DNA of 64,000 bases from Asterias amurensis. Lineage: Eukaryota; Echinodermata; Asteroidea; Forcipulatida; Asteriidae. The notes beneath the pieces are model-generated. The model ran no database searches, had not been told where the DNA came from, and saw only the letters and a program-made list of their open reading frames with translations. Location of the stretch: contig NC_092650.1 of assembly GCF_032118995.1 (NCBI RefSeq), forward strand, positions 15,436,501 through 15,500,500. The letters run 5' to 3'. Below are positions 42,105 to 54,100 of the stretch, one piece after another; position 1 is the first letter of the stretch, and each line of letters opens with the position of its first letter. The translations under genes and the position numbers were made by a program.

Positions 42105-42252
42105 GACCTTTTCGCAAATACTGGGGCGCGCGCGTAAAGCTTGGAATTAGGTGCATTGTGGTCTAGCTGGTAGCAAAATTTGATTCATATATATCCGACA
42201 ATGCACCTCATTCAACAGTCTGCGCTTGCGCATTGGTATTTGCGATAAGGTC
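42105..42252. mobile_element. 148-bp MITE with TA flanks, copy 1
   Basis: Ends GACCTTTTCGCAAATACTGG and GTATTTGCGATAAGGTC, flanked by TA on both sides, suggesting Tc1/mariner-type insertion. Confidence 0.85.
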
Positions 42253-42256
42253 TATG

Positions 42257-42296
42257 CATTGATCTCCATATACTGTCAGTATAATGGAGATCAATG
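42257..42296. repeat. 40-bp palindrome, second copy
   Basis: CATTGATCTCCATATACTGT then the inverse AGTATAATGGAGATCAATG. First copy at 27323. Confidence 0.85.
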
Positions 42297-42454
42297 GGTC
42301 TATGGGTAGACCCTTCCCATGAAATATGTAAATTGCACGTCGCGCGTGCGCACTAACGTTTTGGTTGGCAAATGAGGATACATCGCGCGGTTTTGTACAC
42401 GGCTAATGGGTGCGTGACGCAGACGCGATTGCGCGTCTGCTTAGTACACCAATA

Positions 42455-42601
42455 GACCTTTTCGCAAATACTGGGGCGCGCGCGTAAAGCTTGGAATTAG
42501 GTGCATTGTGGTCTAGCTGATTACAAATTTGATTCATATCTATCCCACAATGCACCTCATTCAACAGTCTGCGCTTGCGCATTGGTATTTGCGATAAGGT
42601 C
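42455..42601. mobile_element. 147-bp MITE with TA flanks, copy 2
   Basis: Same termini and orientation as 42105-42252, about 350 bp away. Confidence 0.85.
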
Positions 42602-42680
42602 TATGTATGGCGTTTGCCAACCAACAGGGTCTGTACGCATGCGTGAATGTAACAAGCATATTTCATGGGTCTTTAACAGC

Positions 42681-44037
42681 CACAATGGTTGCTTATTTGC
42701 ATGCAATACTTAGTATTCAAAGTATATTATGCTCCATTCTAAAAAAGAACAAACGTCAAGTATTGGAAAAAAAATTTCCGTTAGTGGCCAAAGCTTGCGT
42801 CGATCAGAGATGGCTCATTGTTTACTAGAAATCCTGCCGGTTTAATACAACTTTTTTCTGAATGTAAGACTCCATAGGAAATCGTTTCATGATATGAACA
42901 TTCAATTCCGTGGATACTAATGGTTTAACAGCAGCGAAATTGTTATCAAACCAGGCTGTCGAATACCATGGCAAGCAAATCGGCGGCGACGATCTTTAAC
43001 AAACGAAGACAGAAAGCCCATGCATAGAGCAGCTGGCGATCACAATGCAATTTCTAATTGACAGGCTTTGGGTGATGGTCTGTCGTTCTAGCTCATTTTG
43101 TGATCCTTTATCCATGGTGCAACATACTTGTGTAAATATTTCTCATAATAAAAGATTAGTTCTTAATAAACACAACATTTAAATTTGTTGCGTCACAGAA
43201 CAATTGTTACAAACCGTTGTTACGCCCGTTACAAACCGTTCGTGTATAATAAAAAAACTATTAACCCGACTTAACCCACGAACCGCCCTGGTCGGCCGCG
43301 CTGTGCGTGAAAGGTAAACGAAAAACGTCTTGCACCAAGACTTTATATATGCTTGACCCGTTATGCTTCACTTGTGTCTTTATAAGGTAACGTCATAGGT
43401 TGTTTTTTTGTCAACATAATGCTGATTTATCAACAACATTATGAAAGAAAGATACAGCAAAAGTCACCTGTGACAGTTTCAGCTGAATACAGTTGTCTCT
43501 TGGCAAAACGAACCATCCAATTTTGGCGAGATGACATTTCCGCATCTCTTGCGCCACCATTCACAAACTAGCCTTGCTCATGCAGTCGAGTTATTCACTC
43601 CGAAAAACGCCGCTGTAAAAACCCATTCGTATAGTATACACTGTGTGTAAAATTAATCACTTCGCACGACACGGCGCCCCCCCCCCCCGTACACTAGCCG
43701 CATGCGGTTAGTGGTACGAGTGCGGATGACTTGTGCACAGTTGTACGACGAGTGTTCAGCGATGTGACAGTGTATGCGGGTGGGTCGTGCGATGTGATTA
43801 CTCACTACGCACAATGTATACGGGTGTATGTTCACAACGGCGTCTTTTTCGGAGTGAATATAATGCGAAAGCCTTCAGCAAGGCTACTCACAAGCGGACT
43901 CCATGGACATTTTGAATCTCCGAAAGTCGCCTGTACATACTTTGAACAAGGATGTTTTGGGATAGAATTTCCCCAACAATTGTTTCAGAGTCATTGCCTT
44001 ATGTGCCTTCTTGAAGAAGAACGTTTGCAGTGTGTAT
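42681..44037. other. Intergenic, no recognised feature
   Basis: A 102-codon plus ORF (43731-44039) has no family likeness that I can see. A C tract lies at 43677-43688. Confidence 0.35.
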
Positions 44038-44373
44038 AATAATAGTCAAAGACCAGCAGTGTTCTCACTTGGTGTATCCCAACTTATAATAACAAATCGA
44101 CGGCCATTTTGGCTCAAAATAAAAATGGTCATTGAATTTGCAAGAGACTAAATGAAAGAAAACACACCATTGTTGCATTGGGCCTACTTTGTGTGCTTTC
44201 AGATGCATATAATAAAAAGGCTTATACTGTCTTTTATTATTTGAGTGAGAAACACCTCTTTCTCAAAAACTACGTTACTTCTGCAGAGGGAACCGTTTCC
44301 ATTGGTCGTAAGCAAGTAAGTTTTTATGCTAACAATTATTTGGAGTAAATACTAATAGGGTCCAGTGCCTTTA
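44038..44373. mobile_element. TTAA-type MITE, diverged
   Basis: GTCAAAGACCAGCAGTGTTC, GTGTGCTTTCAGATGCAT, ending TTTGGAGTAAATACTAATAG. Confidence 0.75.
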
Positions 44374-45172
44374 ACAGGACCATGGTGCCCAACATGCAAT
44401 GAGGTATGTATCTTGTAGACAATCTCCAGGCAAGGGCGAAACAGATGCTATCGTGCTTGTGTTTTGAAGAAGAAAAAGCAGAATTGAAAGAGTCTTTTTT
44501 GAAATGATTTTACATAACTATATAACATTTAAAATATTATGCCTCGCAAATGACACCGCCGAGAATGTCCTCGACAGATTCAACAAAAAGGGGGCACTCT
44601 AGTTTCCATGCCTTTGATTTAGATTTGTTTATTCACGGGTAGGTTGGGCTCGGTCCAAAGTCTTTTCAATATTGATTCCAAACTTGACCGTGTTCAGAAA
44701 TACAACGGGGTGGGGGGGGGGGGGGTGTTGGAGAGACGAGCAACAGCAGCAAAGTCCTTGTACAGCTGACGTCACACCATCCACAGCTGTTTACTGACCA
44801 ACCCACTTACATAAACCAGTGCAATATCAATATTGCTATTGGCGATCCAATCACAGCGCATTACCTCATAACATCCCCCCCCCCCCCCCCCCCCCGTGTG
44901 CAGAACATGAATCGATCATATTGTACCATACGAGCTGGTATAACTAAGTACCCTTTTGGCTTGGTGGGGATGAAATCATTACTTGCAGTGCATCACTAGT
45001 GTGGATGAGTTTCTACCAGATTGACATCCTGACTGCGCTATCAGGAGGACTGAATGTTGTGCCTCTTTATGTTATTTTTCTCCTCGAATCGGGACTGTAC
45101 ACATTCAAAAAAAAAATTGGACTTGTCAACCTTCGTCTATACGTCAGTTTGAAATTATTCTGCTTCAACGCC
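44374..45172. other. Region just upstream of sulfotransferase B
   Basis: G tract at 44705-44727 and C tract at 44876-44895. The stretch just before the proposed ATG at 45173 (from about 44999) could be 5' UTR; an open frame crosses it but resembles no protein I know. Confidence 0.4.
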
Positions 45173-45178
45173 ATGCAG
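45173..45178 (+). CDS. Sulfotransferase B proposed start exon (ATG CAG)
   Basis: ATGCAG followed by GTGAGG, a good donor, in phase 0 with exon 2. Joined, it gives MQ then QRKN and a hydrophobic helix. Support is fit only; no transcript evidence. Confidence 0.5.
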
Positions 45179-48100
45179 GTGAGGTTTTTTTTAATCGTTT
45201 TATTTTAACAGTAGACCTCGTTCATAGTGTAGATAGAGAGGGGAGTCTAATTAAGCTCCCACAGGCACTGCATGGACACCGTGGTAATCGTCTAAGACCA
45301 GTCTTCACACTTGGTGTATCTCAATATACGCATAAAATAACAAACCTGTGAAAATTTGAGCTCAATATTGGTCGTCGAAGTTGCGAGATAATAATGGAAG
45401 AAAAAACACCCTTGTCGCACGAGGTTGTGTGCTTTCAGTCAGATGCTTGAATTCGACACCTCGATTCAAAATGTTTTAGTGAGAAATGACTTCTTTAAAA
45501 AAAAAAAACACGTTACTTCAGAGGGAGCCCTTTCTCGTAGTGTTTTTGACTATCAACAGCTCTCCATTGCTCTTGGCCAAGTAAGTTTTTATGATAAAAG
45601 TCATTTTGAGAAATAACCAAGTAACGTAATTTTCGAGAAATAAGTAATTTTCCACTAAAAGTATTTAAATTTGATTTCGAGACCTCAGATTTAGATTTTG
45701 AGGTCTCGAAATCAAGCGTCTGAAAGCACACCACTTCGTGTGGCAAGGGTGTTTTTTTCATTACTATCTCGCAAATTCGACGACCAATTGGGTTCAAATG
45801 TTAGGTTTGTGCATATGTTGAGATACACCAAGTGAGAAGACTGGTCTTTACAATTACCAAAAATGTACAGTGTCTTTAAAGTAGCCATTATTATTGTCAA
45901 CGCACTATGTCAGTGATTTCACAAAAGAGATAAGACTAAAGCACCTCAAAGAGTAATGTTTTAAGGTACACTCTAAATTACAAGGATTTAAATTTAAATC
46001 CACAGGATTAAATTTTAAATCTTTCAAGGATTGTCGTTAGGGACCAATCAGCGTGGATTTAAAATTAATCTTTCAAAAGATTAAAACAATTAAGTCTGTG
46101 GAGGATTAATTAAATCAATCCCAGTGGATTTATTTTTCCAAATCTTTACAGATTTAACCTTCACCCATTGAATGATTTAAACCTAGATGCTAGCAATCTT
46201 TTCGGATTCATTTCTAATCTTCCTGGGGATTAAAACAGTAAACACGATTTCTGAACCAGCAGGAAAAACAAAACAAAGTAAAAACAACAGTTTTAAAATA
46301 TTTGCCTTCAAAATTTTATTTTCAAATATACAAGTTAAATAATACACATAGTTTCGACAATAAACCTCGACATACAATTGACCTATGTTGTCCATAAACA
46401 TGAAAAGTTCTGTTTTGTAGCTACATGTTTATCACTCAAGGTTTAAATCTGCAATTTCATTCAACAATTCTAAGAAGATTCGAGTGGTTGTTAACCAGTT
46501 GTTTACAGCCTCTGGGCACATTTGAGAGATTTATTTTAAAACAAAACAATTTGTTTGTTTCCTAGATAGGGTGAACATGGACAGTCTAGTAACGACACTA
46601 ACTTTATTTCAAATAACTTGTTTTAAAAAAAAAAGATATTGCCACAATTTGTTAAATGCTTTTGAATTAACTGATGAACTACCTTTCTCCTACAAATTAT
46701 TTATTTTAAGCAAAACTGTATGCTGTATCCAAGGGAATGCCACTTCAAATTAGATTTGTGAATTATGTTTGATATCAGTTGGATAACCGGATTTCATTGC
46801 AGCAAGGATCTCCAAAGTTGTTGGTTTTTCAGAGTAGTCTGACCCACACTCAAAATAACGGATTTTAAGAACTTATCAAAAGTTTCAACTACTGACGACC
46901 CCCCCCCCCCCCACACACTAACGGGAATGCAATCCATACAAAAGACAAACTGCTTCAGCTTTCTCTCAGGGAAGTTGTTCAGGTTGCTGTATCTCTATAG
47001 ATGTCAAGTTTGTAACTGCTTCATCGATGTGTGTGCTACTCCCCTCCTGTATTTGAAAAAACAAAACATGCTCACGATAATGAAATGTTCTCATTTGAAA
47101 TGCACAGTTTTTTCTTGACCGGTTTGGAAAAGGGGGGGGGGGCTGTTTAAGTCCCAAAGAAACGTCTTTGAAGAATTCTGTCCCTGGTCGACATAACCAT
47201 GATAAAAAACATGTAAACGTGACCCTGGACCTGTATGTGAATGTGACCTTGATATAGGGGAATCCGCATGTTTATGTGACAAGATTAAATACTTTCAAAT
47301 TATCAGCTATCAGCTATTATAGGGGCCCCTCAAACGTGGATATGTGATCGTTTTTCAAATGATATTATTATAAACTCACTCCTTGTTTAAAGCAAAAGGA
47401 ATCGCATCAAAGAAATCAAGTTCTAAATAAACGTGAGTTCTTTCTGATAGAGTTGATTTAAACAACATTGTGGCTTAAAGTGGAATTAGTAGGCCCAGGT
47501 TTCACAAAGAGCTAAGTTTGATTTTAGCTGCAAATCAATCGCAGTTGCTAAGTAAAGTGTGATGTCACTATACAAATTAGCAAGGTAATACTTACAATTT
47601 GTCTTGCAATGAATGTTATTGCTTAGTGAAATGGACCACTGTTACATTTCAGTAAAGGAAACATAATTTTAAACAACCTCCATCTAGGGGAAATAGTACT
47701 TACCAGCTTGTTCTGAATAATGTTCTGAACCTCAACAGCTACAATTGAAACCTCTTGACCTCTACACTAGATGAAGGAAACTGTAAACAGCAAACACTAT
47801 TGGAACAAAGGTCACCTGGAACATGAAAACATCCAGACGACTGTTAGTGTTAACAAACCCTCCACATCATTACCATGGAAAATGGTAGCATTAACTAAAT
47901 GTAAAGTATATGTCACTGTAATTTACGGTTGTTTTTCTGTTGACCAGCACACAATCGTTGAATATAAAAAACATGTCAGTCTCTATTTTTTAGTTTATGT
48001 TATTGAGGCTCTTGCAATAGGGCTCAGGTGGCCATATACAAACAAACCACTCGTTTTTAAAAACAGCTTTGTATTAAATTATATCTCCCACCATATCGTA

Positions 48101-51100
48101 AAAAGTATTGCTTTCCTTTATAGCAACCATGCCAACAAATGCAAAATTTTAATTGTATCTTAATTGTATTACATGGGAACAATATATCAACGAAAAAAAC
48201 ACAAGACATGCTTACCAGCTTGATCTGACTGAATAACGTTGGAATTTGCATCAGATACAATTGAAATCTCTTGACTTTGCCTGAACGAAGAAAACTGTAA
48301 ACAGCGACCAGAAGGAAGACAGGTCACCTGAAAAATGGAAACATTCAGACGATAACAATTAAGAAAAACCTCACATTATTATGAAGAGTTTTAGTAGTAG
48401 CCTATGGAACTTCAAACAAAGCTTTAACTAGAGACAATTTGGTCTAACAAAATTGTGTCATGTTTTGTTTTTTTCGACTCGCAAAAAATCTGTGCATTAT
48501 ATTTTCTAGGATTTAAAACTACATTTTCTTAAATTATTTATTCTGCAAAACAATACCACTATGTGGGTTCACTCAAGATATGTTATTAAAAAGAAACATA
48601 ATTCTCTAACTAATTTAAATTTGCTAGCCTATCGAAATCGTTCTTTCTCAATTTTTAGAGCACATAGTCGGTTTGAAGATAATGATGGTATAGAAAGCTT
48701 ATTATAAGCTTTCTATACCATCATTATCTTCAAACCGGGTAAGTTTAATGTCAATATGTGGACATTGTGTTTTGTGTCGTACAAAAAGTACCCAAATCCT
48801 TCATATACTAGATTTGACTCAAGTCCCAATCCCGTGCCATCCCCAGAAAACTATTATTTTGTGATGCTCTGCATTCCCAAACCTGTTCCGCATGCGGGAC
48901 AGGGACTTGACGATGTCGCAGTCGCCTGGTATGTAAATGTATTCACTTATGAATATGTAACATTGTTACGTGATACGTTTTGACCAATCAAACGCACCCA
49001 AAAAGAAGACTAGTTCATTTGTCACTTGTGGGTTAAGTACTTTAAGTTGATGATTGAAATACATTTTTTAATAACCAATTAATTATATATATAAATAAAA
49101 AACACTAAATATTCGTTTGAATTTAAGTAATACGTTGTAACATACATTGGGGTCGGTTTTGTTTGCAAAATTTGAATTTTGGGAAGTGCAATAAAACGAC
49201 TTATGACACCGACACCCCCTTGCCTGCTAATGAGTTTACCCGCCCCACGTGCGTGCCGCGCGTATAGACGCGTGCCTTACAACGTCTTCTACTGTGATGT
49301 CACGGAGTATAATGAATATTTTACCGCCAGGGCAGGGCAGCGCTTCAACGCTCCCATTGGTTTTGTACATCTCCCCATTTGGACCACATTTTGACGGCGA
49401 GCGCGCACTGTACTGTATGCTACGGGGTTGTTTCATAGTAAGCTTAGGGACCTCTCACACGAGAATGGGACTTGAATCAAGTCTATTCATATACGGGCTC
49501 CGTACATGCAAAACACGAATGTCGCGGTTACGCGTCACCTGAGCACACAAAGTGATGACGTACTACCATCGTAGCCTAGCAAAACCGCTGGCTCTCGTAC
49601 ACATGTTTCCACATGCGTATCTACATGCTGTGGGGCAATTTGGCGCTCCCAAGTTTCGAAAAGGTATCTTAGTTTGATTGCAACGTACATGGGAGTGTTG
49701 ACCATCATAATATGTTAATGATTTGCCTGAGCGCCTAACAGCGGCCACTCAAATCAGCTCTTCATCTTCTTCTTCTTCTTCCTCCTTATTGCTGCTTCAG
49801 AAAATTTGAAGATTACCGCACTGTGGCTGGGCGCACGCGTGAAACCATGGGACCGTAAGCCAATCAGGTGCAAAATACACATGGTGCAAGTAAAAACTGG
49901 CCAGCAAGATTACTGACTAGGTGAGACCCTCAGTGCATTCTTGAATGCATCTAGAGAGGGTGAGAGGGCAGGGTCCGTCTTCAAGCAGTTCCAGTTCGTG
50001 CGAGGAAAGAATGATGATACATAGACCTGATTGCTGCAGTGCGGGATGTAGAAGCGAGATCCATGTCCTCTGGTCTGGTGTTGTGCTTCAGTGAGGTGTG
50101 CTTGCTAGTTGATGTCAACAAGATCATATCGGATGCGGTACATCATGGCAAGACGGCTTTGGAGACGTCTTCTTTCCAGAGTGGGCCACTGTAGTTTTTT
50201 TAGCATGGTGGTTACGCTGCTGGTATGGTGTTAGTTACCGGTGACATAGCGAACACCTCTACGTTGGACCATCTCAAGCTTGTCGATGTTGCGCTTGGTG
50301 TGTGGGTCCCACGTAGAAGCTGCGTATTCCACAATCGGCCGGACATAAGTTGTGTATGTTGCCTGCTTGATCTGTTGATTGCAGTGCCTGAATGTCCGGT
50401 TTAAGAAGGCTTGGATGGAGTTTGCCTTCTTGACTGTGGCATCAACATGGGCATTGAAGTTAACCTTGGAGTCGATGTGAACACTCAGGTATTTGGCAGA
50501 GTTGGCTTCATCCCGAGGATGTGATTGTGAATGCTGTAAGGTCTTAGGATGGGTTTCCTCTTGTTGGTCACATATAACCTGGCATTTCGCAGGATTGAAC
50601 TCCATAAGCCACTTGTACAGTCAGAGGGAGTCGTTTCCCACAATGTTTATACCATCAACAGCTCTCGATCCAATACTCCTTACCAAGTAAGTTTTTAAAG
50701 GCAGTGGACATTGTTGGTAATTACTCAAAATATTTATTAGCATAAAACCTTACTTGGTAACGAGTAATGGGGAGAGGTTGGTAGTATAAAACATTGTGAG
50801 AAACGGCTCCCTCTGAAGTAGTGTAGTTTTCGAGAAAGAAGTAATTTTCCACGATTTTGATTTCGATACCTCAGATTTAGAATTTGAGGTCTCGAAATCA
50901 AGCATCTGAAAGCACACAGCTTCGCCTGACAAGGGTGTTTTTTCTTTCATTACTATCTCGCAACTTCGACGACCGATTAAGCTCAAATTTTCACAGGTTT
51001 GTTATTTTATGCATATGTTGAGATACACCAACTGTGAAGACTAGTCTTTGACAATTACCACTAGTGTCCAGTACCTTTAATACCATCAAATGCAAGTAAA

Positions 51101-54100
51101 GAATAAAATTATTCTTCCTGAACCCTTAACTACACAGCCCTTTTACAAGTCTATCCAGTTCAATTAGAGGTCATATCATTCGCACACACGTATTTGTAGC
51201 CAGATGACATAAAAAAGCCTCAATCCAATTTACAAAAGACTTTTTAAAACAGAGCTGCATACGTGCACTACAAAATTTACAGTTAGTAGGAAATGACACC
51301 CATTTATAAATGATACTTGCCATGTCAAAGGGTACAGGGGATTGATCTGAGACCAGATTGTTTACCACACATGATCAGGAAGAAGGTAAAGTGTGCCTTA
51401 CATGCAAACATTGTCTTCTTGTTATAACTGACAGGGCAAAATTTGAAGAAAACCTTTTCATGAGAAGTGAGAAAACTTGTATTTGACAATTACCAATAGT
51501 GTCCAGTGTCTTTAAGTTAATATTTGTTTTGAGTAATTACCAAACGTGTACCTTCCCTTTAAAGCCATTGGACCCTTTCGGTTCAGAAAAAAAGAAGTTC
51601 ACAGATTTACAAATAACTTACACGGTTTACAGAAGGCAATGGTGAAAGACTTCTCTTGAAATATTATTCCATGAAATGCTTTACTTTTTGAGAAAACAGC
51701 AAAACAATATAATTTCTCGTTAACGAGAATTACGGATTTATTTTAAACACATGTCATGACACGGCGAAACGCGCGGAAACAAGGGTGGGTTTTTCCATTG
51801 TTTTCTCCCGACACCGATGACCGATTGAGCCTGAATTTTCACAGGTTTGTTATTTGATATAGAAGTTGTGGTACACAAAGTGTGGGCCTTGGACAACATT
51901 GTTTACCGAAAGGGTCCAATGGCTTTAACACTCATTCTTTTCCTCTTGATGTTTTACTCTTTTGAAAAGTTACCATTAAACGTCTATATTAAAATAATTT
52001 TGTCATTTCAGTGTAGGAAAAACGTCTTTTCTCTTCATCATTTTAGCACAAGAAAACGTTTATTCTCTTCGTCATTTAAGCACAGGAAAAACGTTTATTC
52101 TGTTTATCATTAATAAGCACAGGAAAACGTTTATTCTGTTTATCATTAAGCACAGGTAAAACGTTTATTCTCTTTATCATTTAAGCAAAGGAAAATGTTT
52201 ATTCTCTTCATCATTTCAGCAAAGGAAAAACGTTTATTCTCTTTATCATTTCAGCAAAGGAAAAACGTTTATTCTCTTTATCATATAAGCACAGGAAAAC
52301 GTTTATTCTCTTTATCATTTCAGCAAAGGAAAAATGTTTATTCTCTTCATCATTTCAGCAAAGGAAAAACGTTTATTCTCTTTATCATTTCAGCAAAGGA
52401 AAAACGTTTATTCTCTTTATCATATAAGCACAGGAAAACGTTTATTCTCTTTATCATTTCAGCAAAGGAAAAATGTTTATTCTCTTCATCATTTCAGCAA
52501 AGGAAAAACGTTTATTCTCTTTATCATTTCAGCAAAGGAAAAACGTTTATTCTCTTTATCATATAAGCACAGGAAAAACGTTTGTTCTCTTCATCATTTC
52601 AGCAAAGGAAAAACGTTTATTCTCTTTATCATATAAGCACAGGAAAAACGTTTGTTCTCTTTATCATTTAAGCACAGGAAAAACGTTTGTTCTCTTTATC
52701 ATTTCAGCAAAGGAAAAACGTTTATTCTCTTTATCATATAAGCACAGGAAAAACGTTTGTTCTCTTTATCATATAAGCACAGGAAAAACGTTTGTTCTCT
52801 TTATCATTTAAGCACAGGAAAAACGTTTGTTCTCTTTATCATTTCAGCAAAGGAAAAACGTTTATTCTCTTTATCATATAAGCACAGGAAAAACGTTTGT
52901 TCTCTTTATCATTTCAGCAATGTTTACTCTCTGTATCATTTCAATAAAGGAATAATGTTTACTCTCTTTATCTTCTCAGCAAAGGAAAAACGTTCATTCT
53001 CTTTATCTTTTCAGCAAAGGAAAAACATTTACTCTATTTATCATTTCAGCAAAGGAAAAACGTAATTTTTGTTGTCAGCGTCGGGTCGTTGCTTCTCTGC
53101 TTGAAGCTGACGGCTGACTTAAAGCGGTGGCCGAGAGCCCAGAACGAGCTACCAACGATTAAATCACTTTACATGTCAGAGGTGATGACATTCATCAACG
53201 AAGGGTCTCCAATAACTGATTTAACAAATCTTGAGCAGAAGGAGGAAATCATTTTAAGGAAAAATATTTCGGAGAGTCTTTATAAACTTGCGCCAAATGT
53301 GAGTCTATCGTTATATTCTATCTTTATATTGCATACAGAAATGATAATAATATAATATATTATAATGGCCCTATTCGAAACCACGGCTTAGGTTCCAGAC
53401 TTCGGCTCAGGCTATAGCTATAGCTTGGCCTCGCGGTGGTTTTGACAATATTGCGCGTGCTATACGTCGTGCTCATGGCTTCAGAGAACGGAGCCTGTTT
53501 GAAGCCGAAGCCGAAGCCGTGGATTTGAAAAGAGCCTATTAATCACGACATCAATGTTTTCAAAGGTCCAATGGTGTGGGGTTGTCGTACCGTACAACAC
53601 CATATCGAGCACCAAGAGTTGTGAACTCAAACACTGGGGACAAAATACCCCTATATCAGCGGCACTGAGCATTGCTAAACCAATATAACATGTTTTACCT
53701 TATGCTAGACTTGACTCAAGTCCCAATCCCGTGAGAGTTATTATATTTTCAGTCCCATCGCCTAACAACAGAAACGTCCCCAACCTGTGCCACAACATGT
53801 CCTCTCGCACGAGAACGGTACTTGAATCAAGTCTAACCTTAAGCTTTATTTAGAGCTTTACCGTTTTGTTTTGTCTTCACGGCAAGGTCTTCGACGCGGT
53901 GCCAGAAGAATTTCTCCCTAAATTTAGAAATCCTTGCTGGCGGTCTCAACTCTCTGGCGAGGGTGGTCTGATGACGTCACCTCCGCTGAAGTGTCTACCC
54001 TATTTCTTTCTGGCCGGTATGCCAAAGTCTGGTACCACTGACGTCCATGACAAGTTGCATACGCATCCACAGGTCTTCAGAGCTCGCGTCAAGGAACCAC

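Larger units (their letters stand above)
41937..42680. repeat. Composite inverted-repeat cluster
   Basis: GACCCTTCCCATGAAATATG occurs at 41935 and 42308; CATATTTCATGGGTC at 42658 faces them. GGGTGCGTGACGCAGACGC at 42409 is inverse to 42038-42058. It contains the two small elements below and the 40-bp palindrome. Confidence 0.8.

Noticed and set aside
43731..44039. 102-codon ORF as a small gene
   Set aside because: No motif, splice context or family likeness; it overlaps other-frame ORFs of equal quality and runs into a MITE.
52195..53065. Overlapping ORFs with QQRKNVYSLYHFS repeats
   Set aside because: These are the minisatellite in three frames. Only the last unit joins a real exon; upstream inclusion is a hypothesis, not a gene call.
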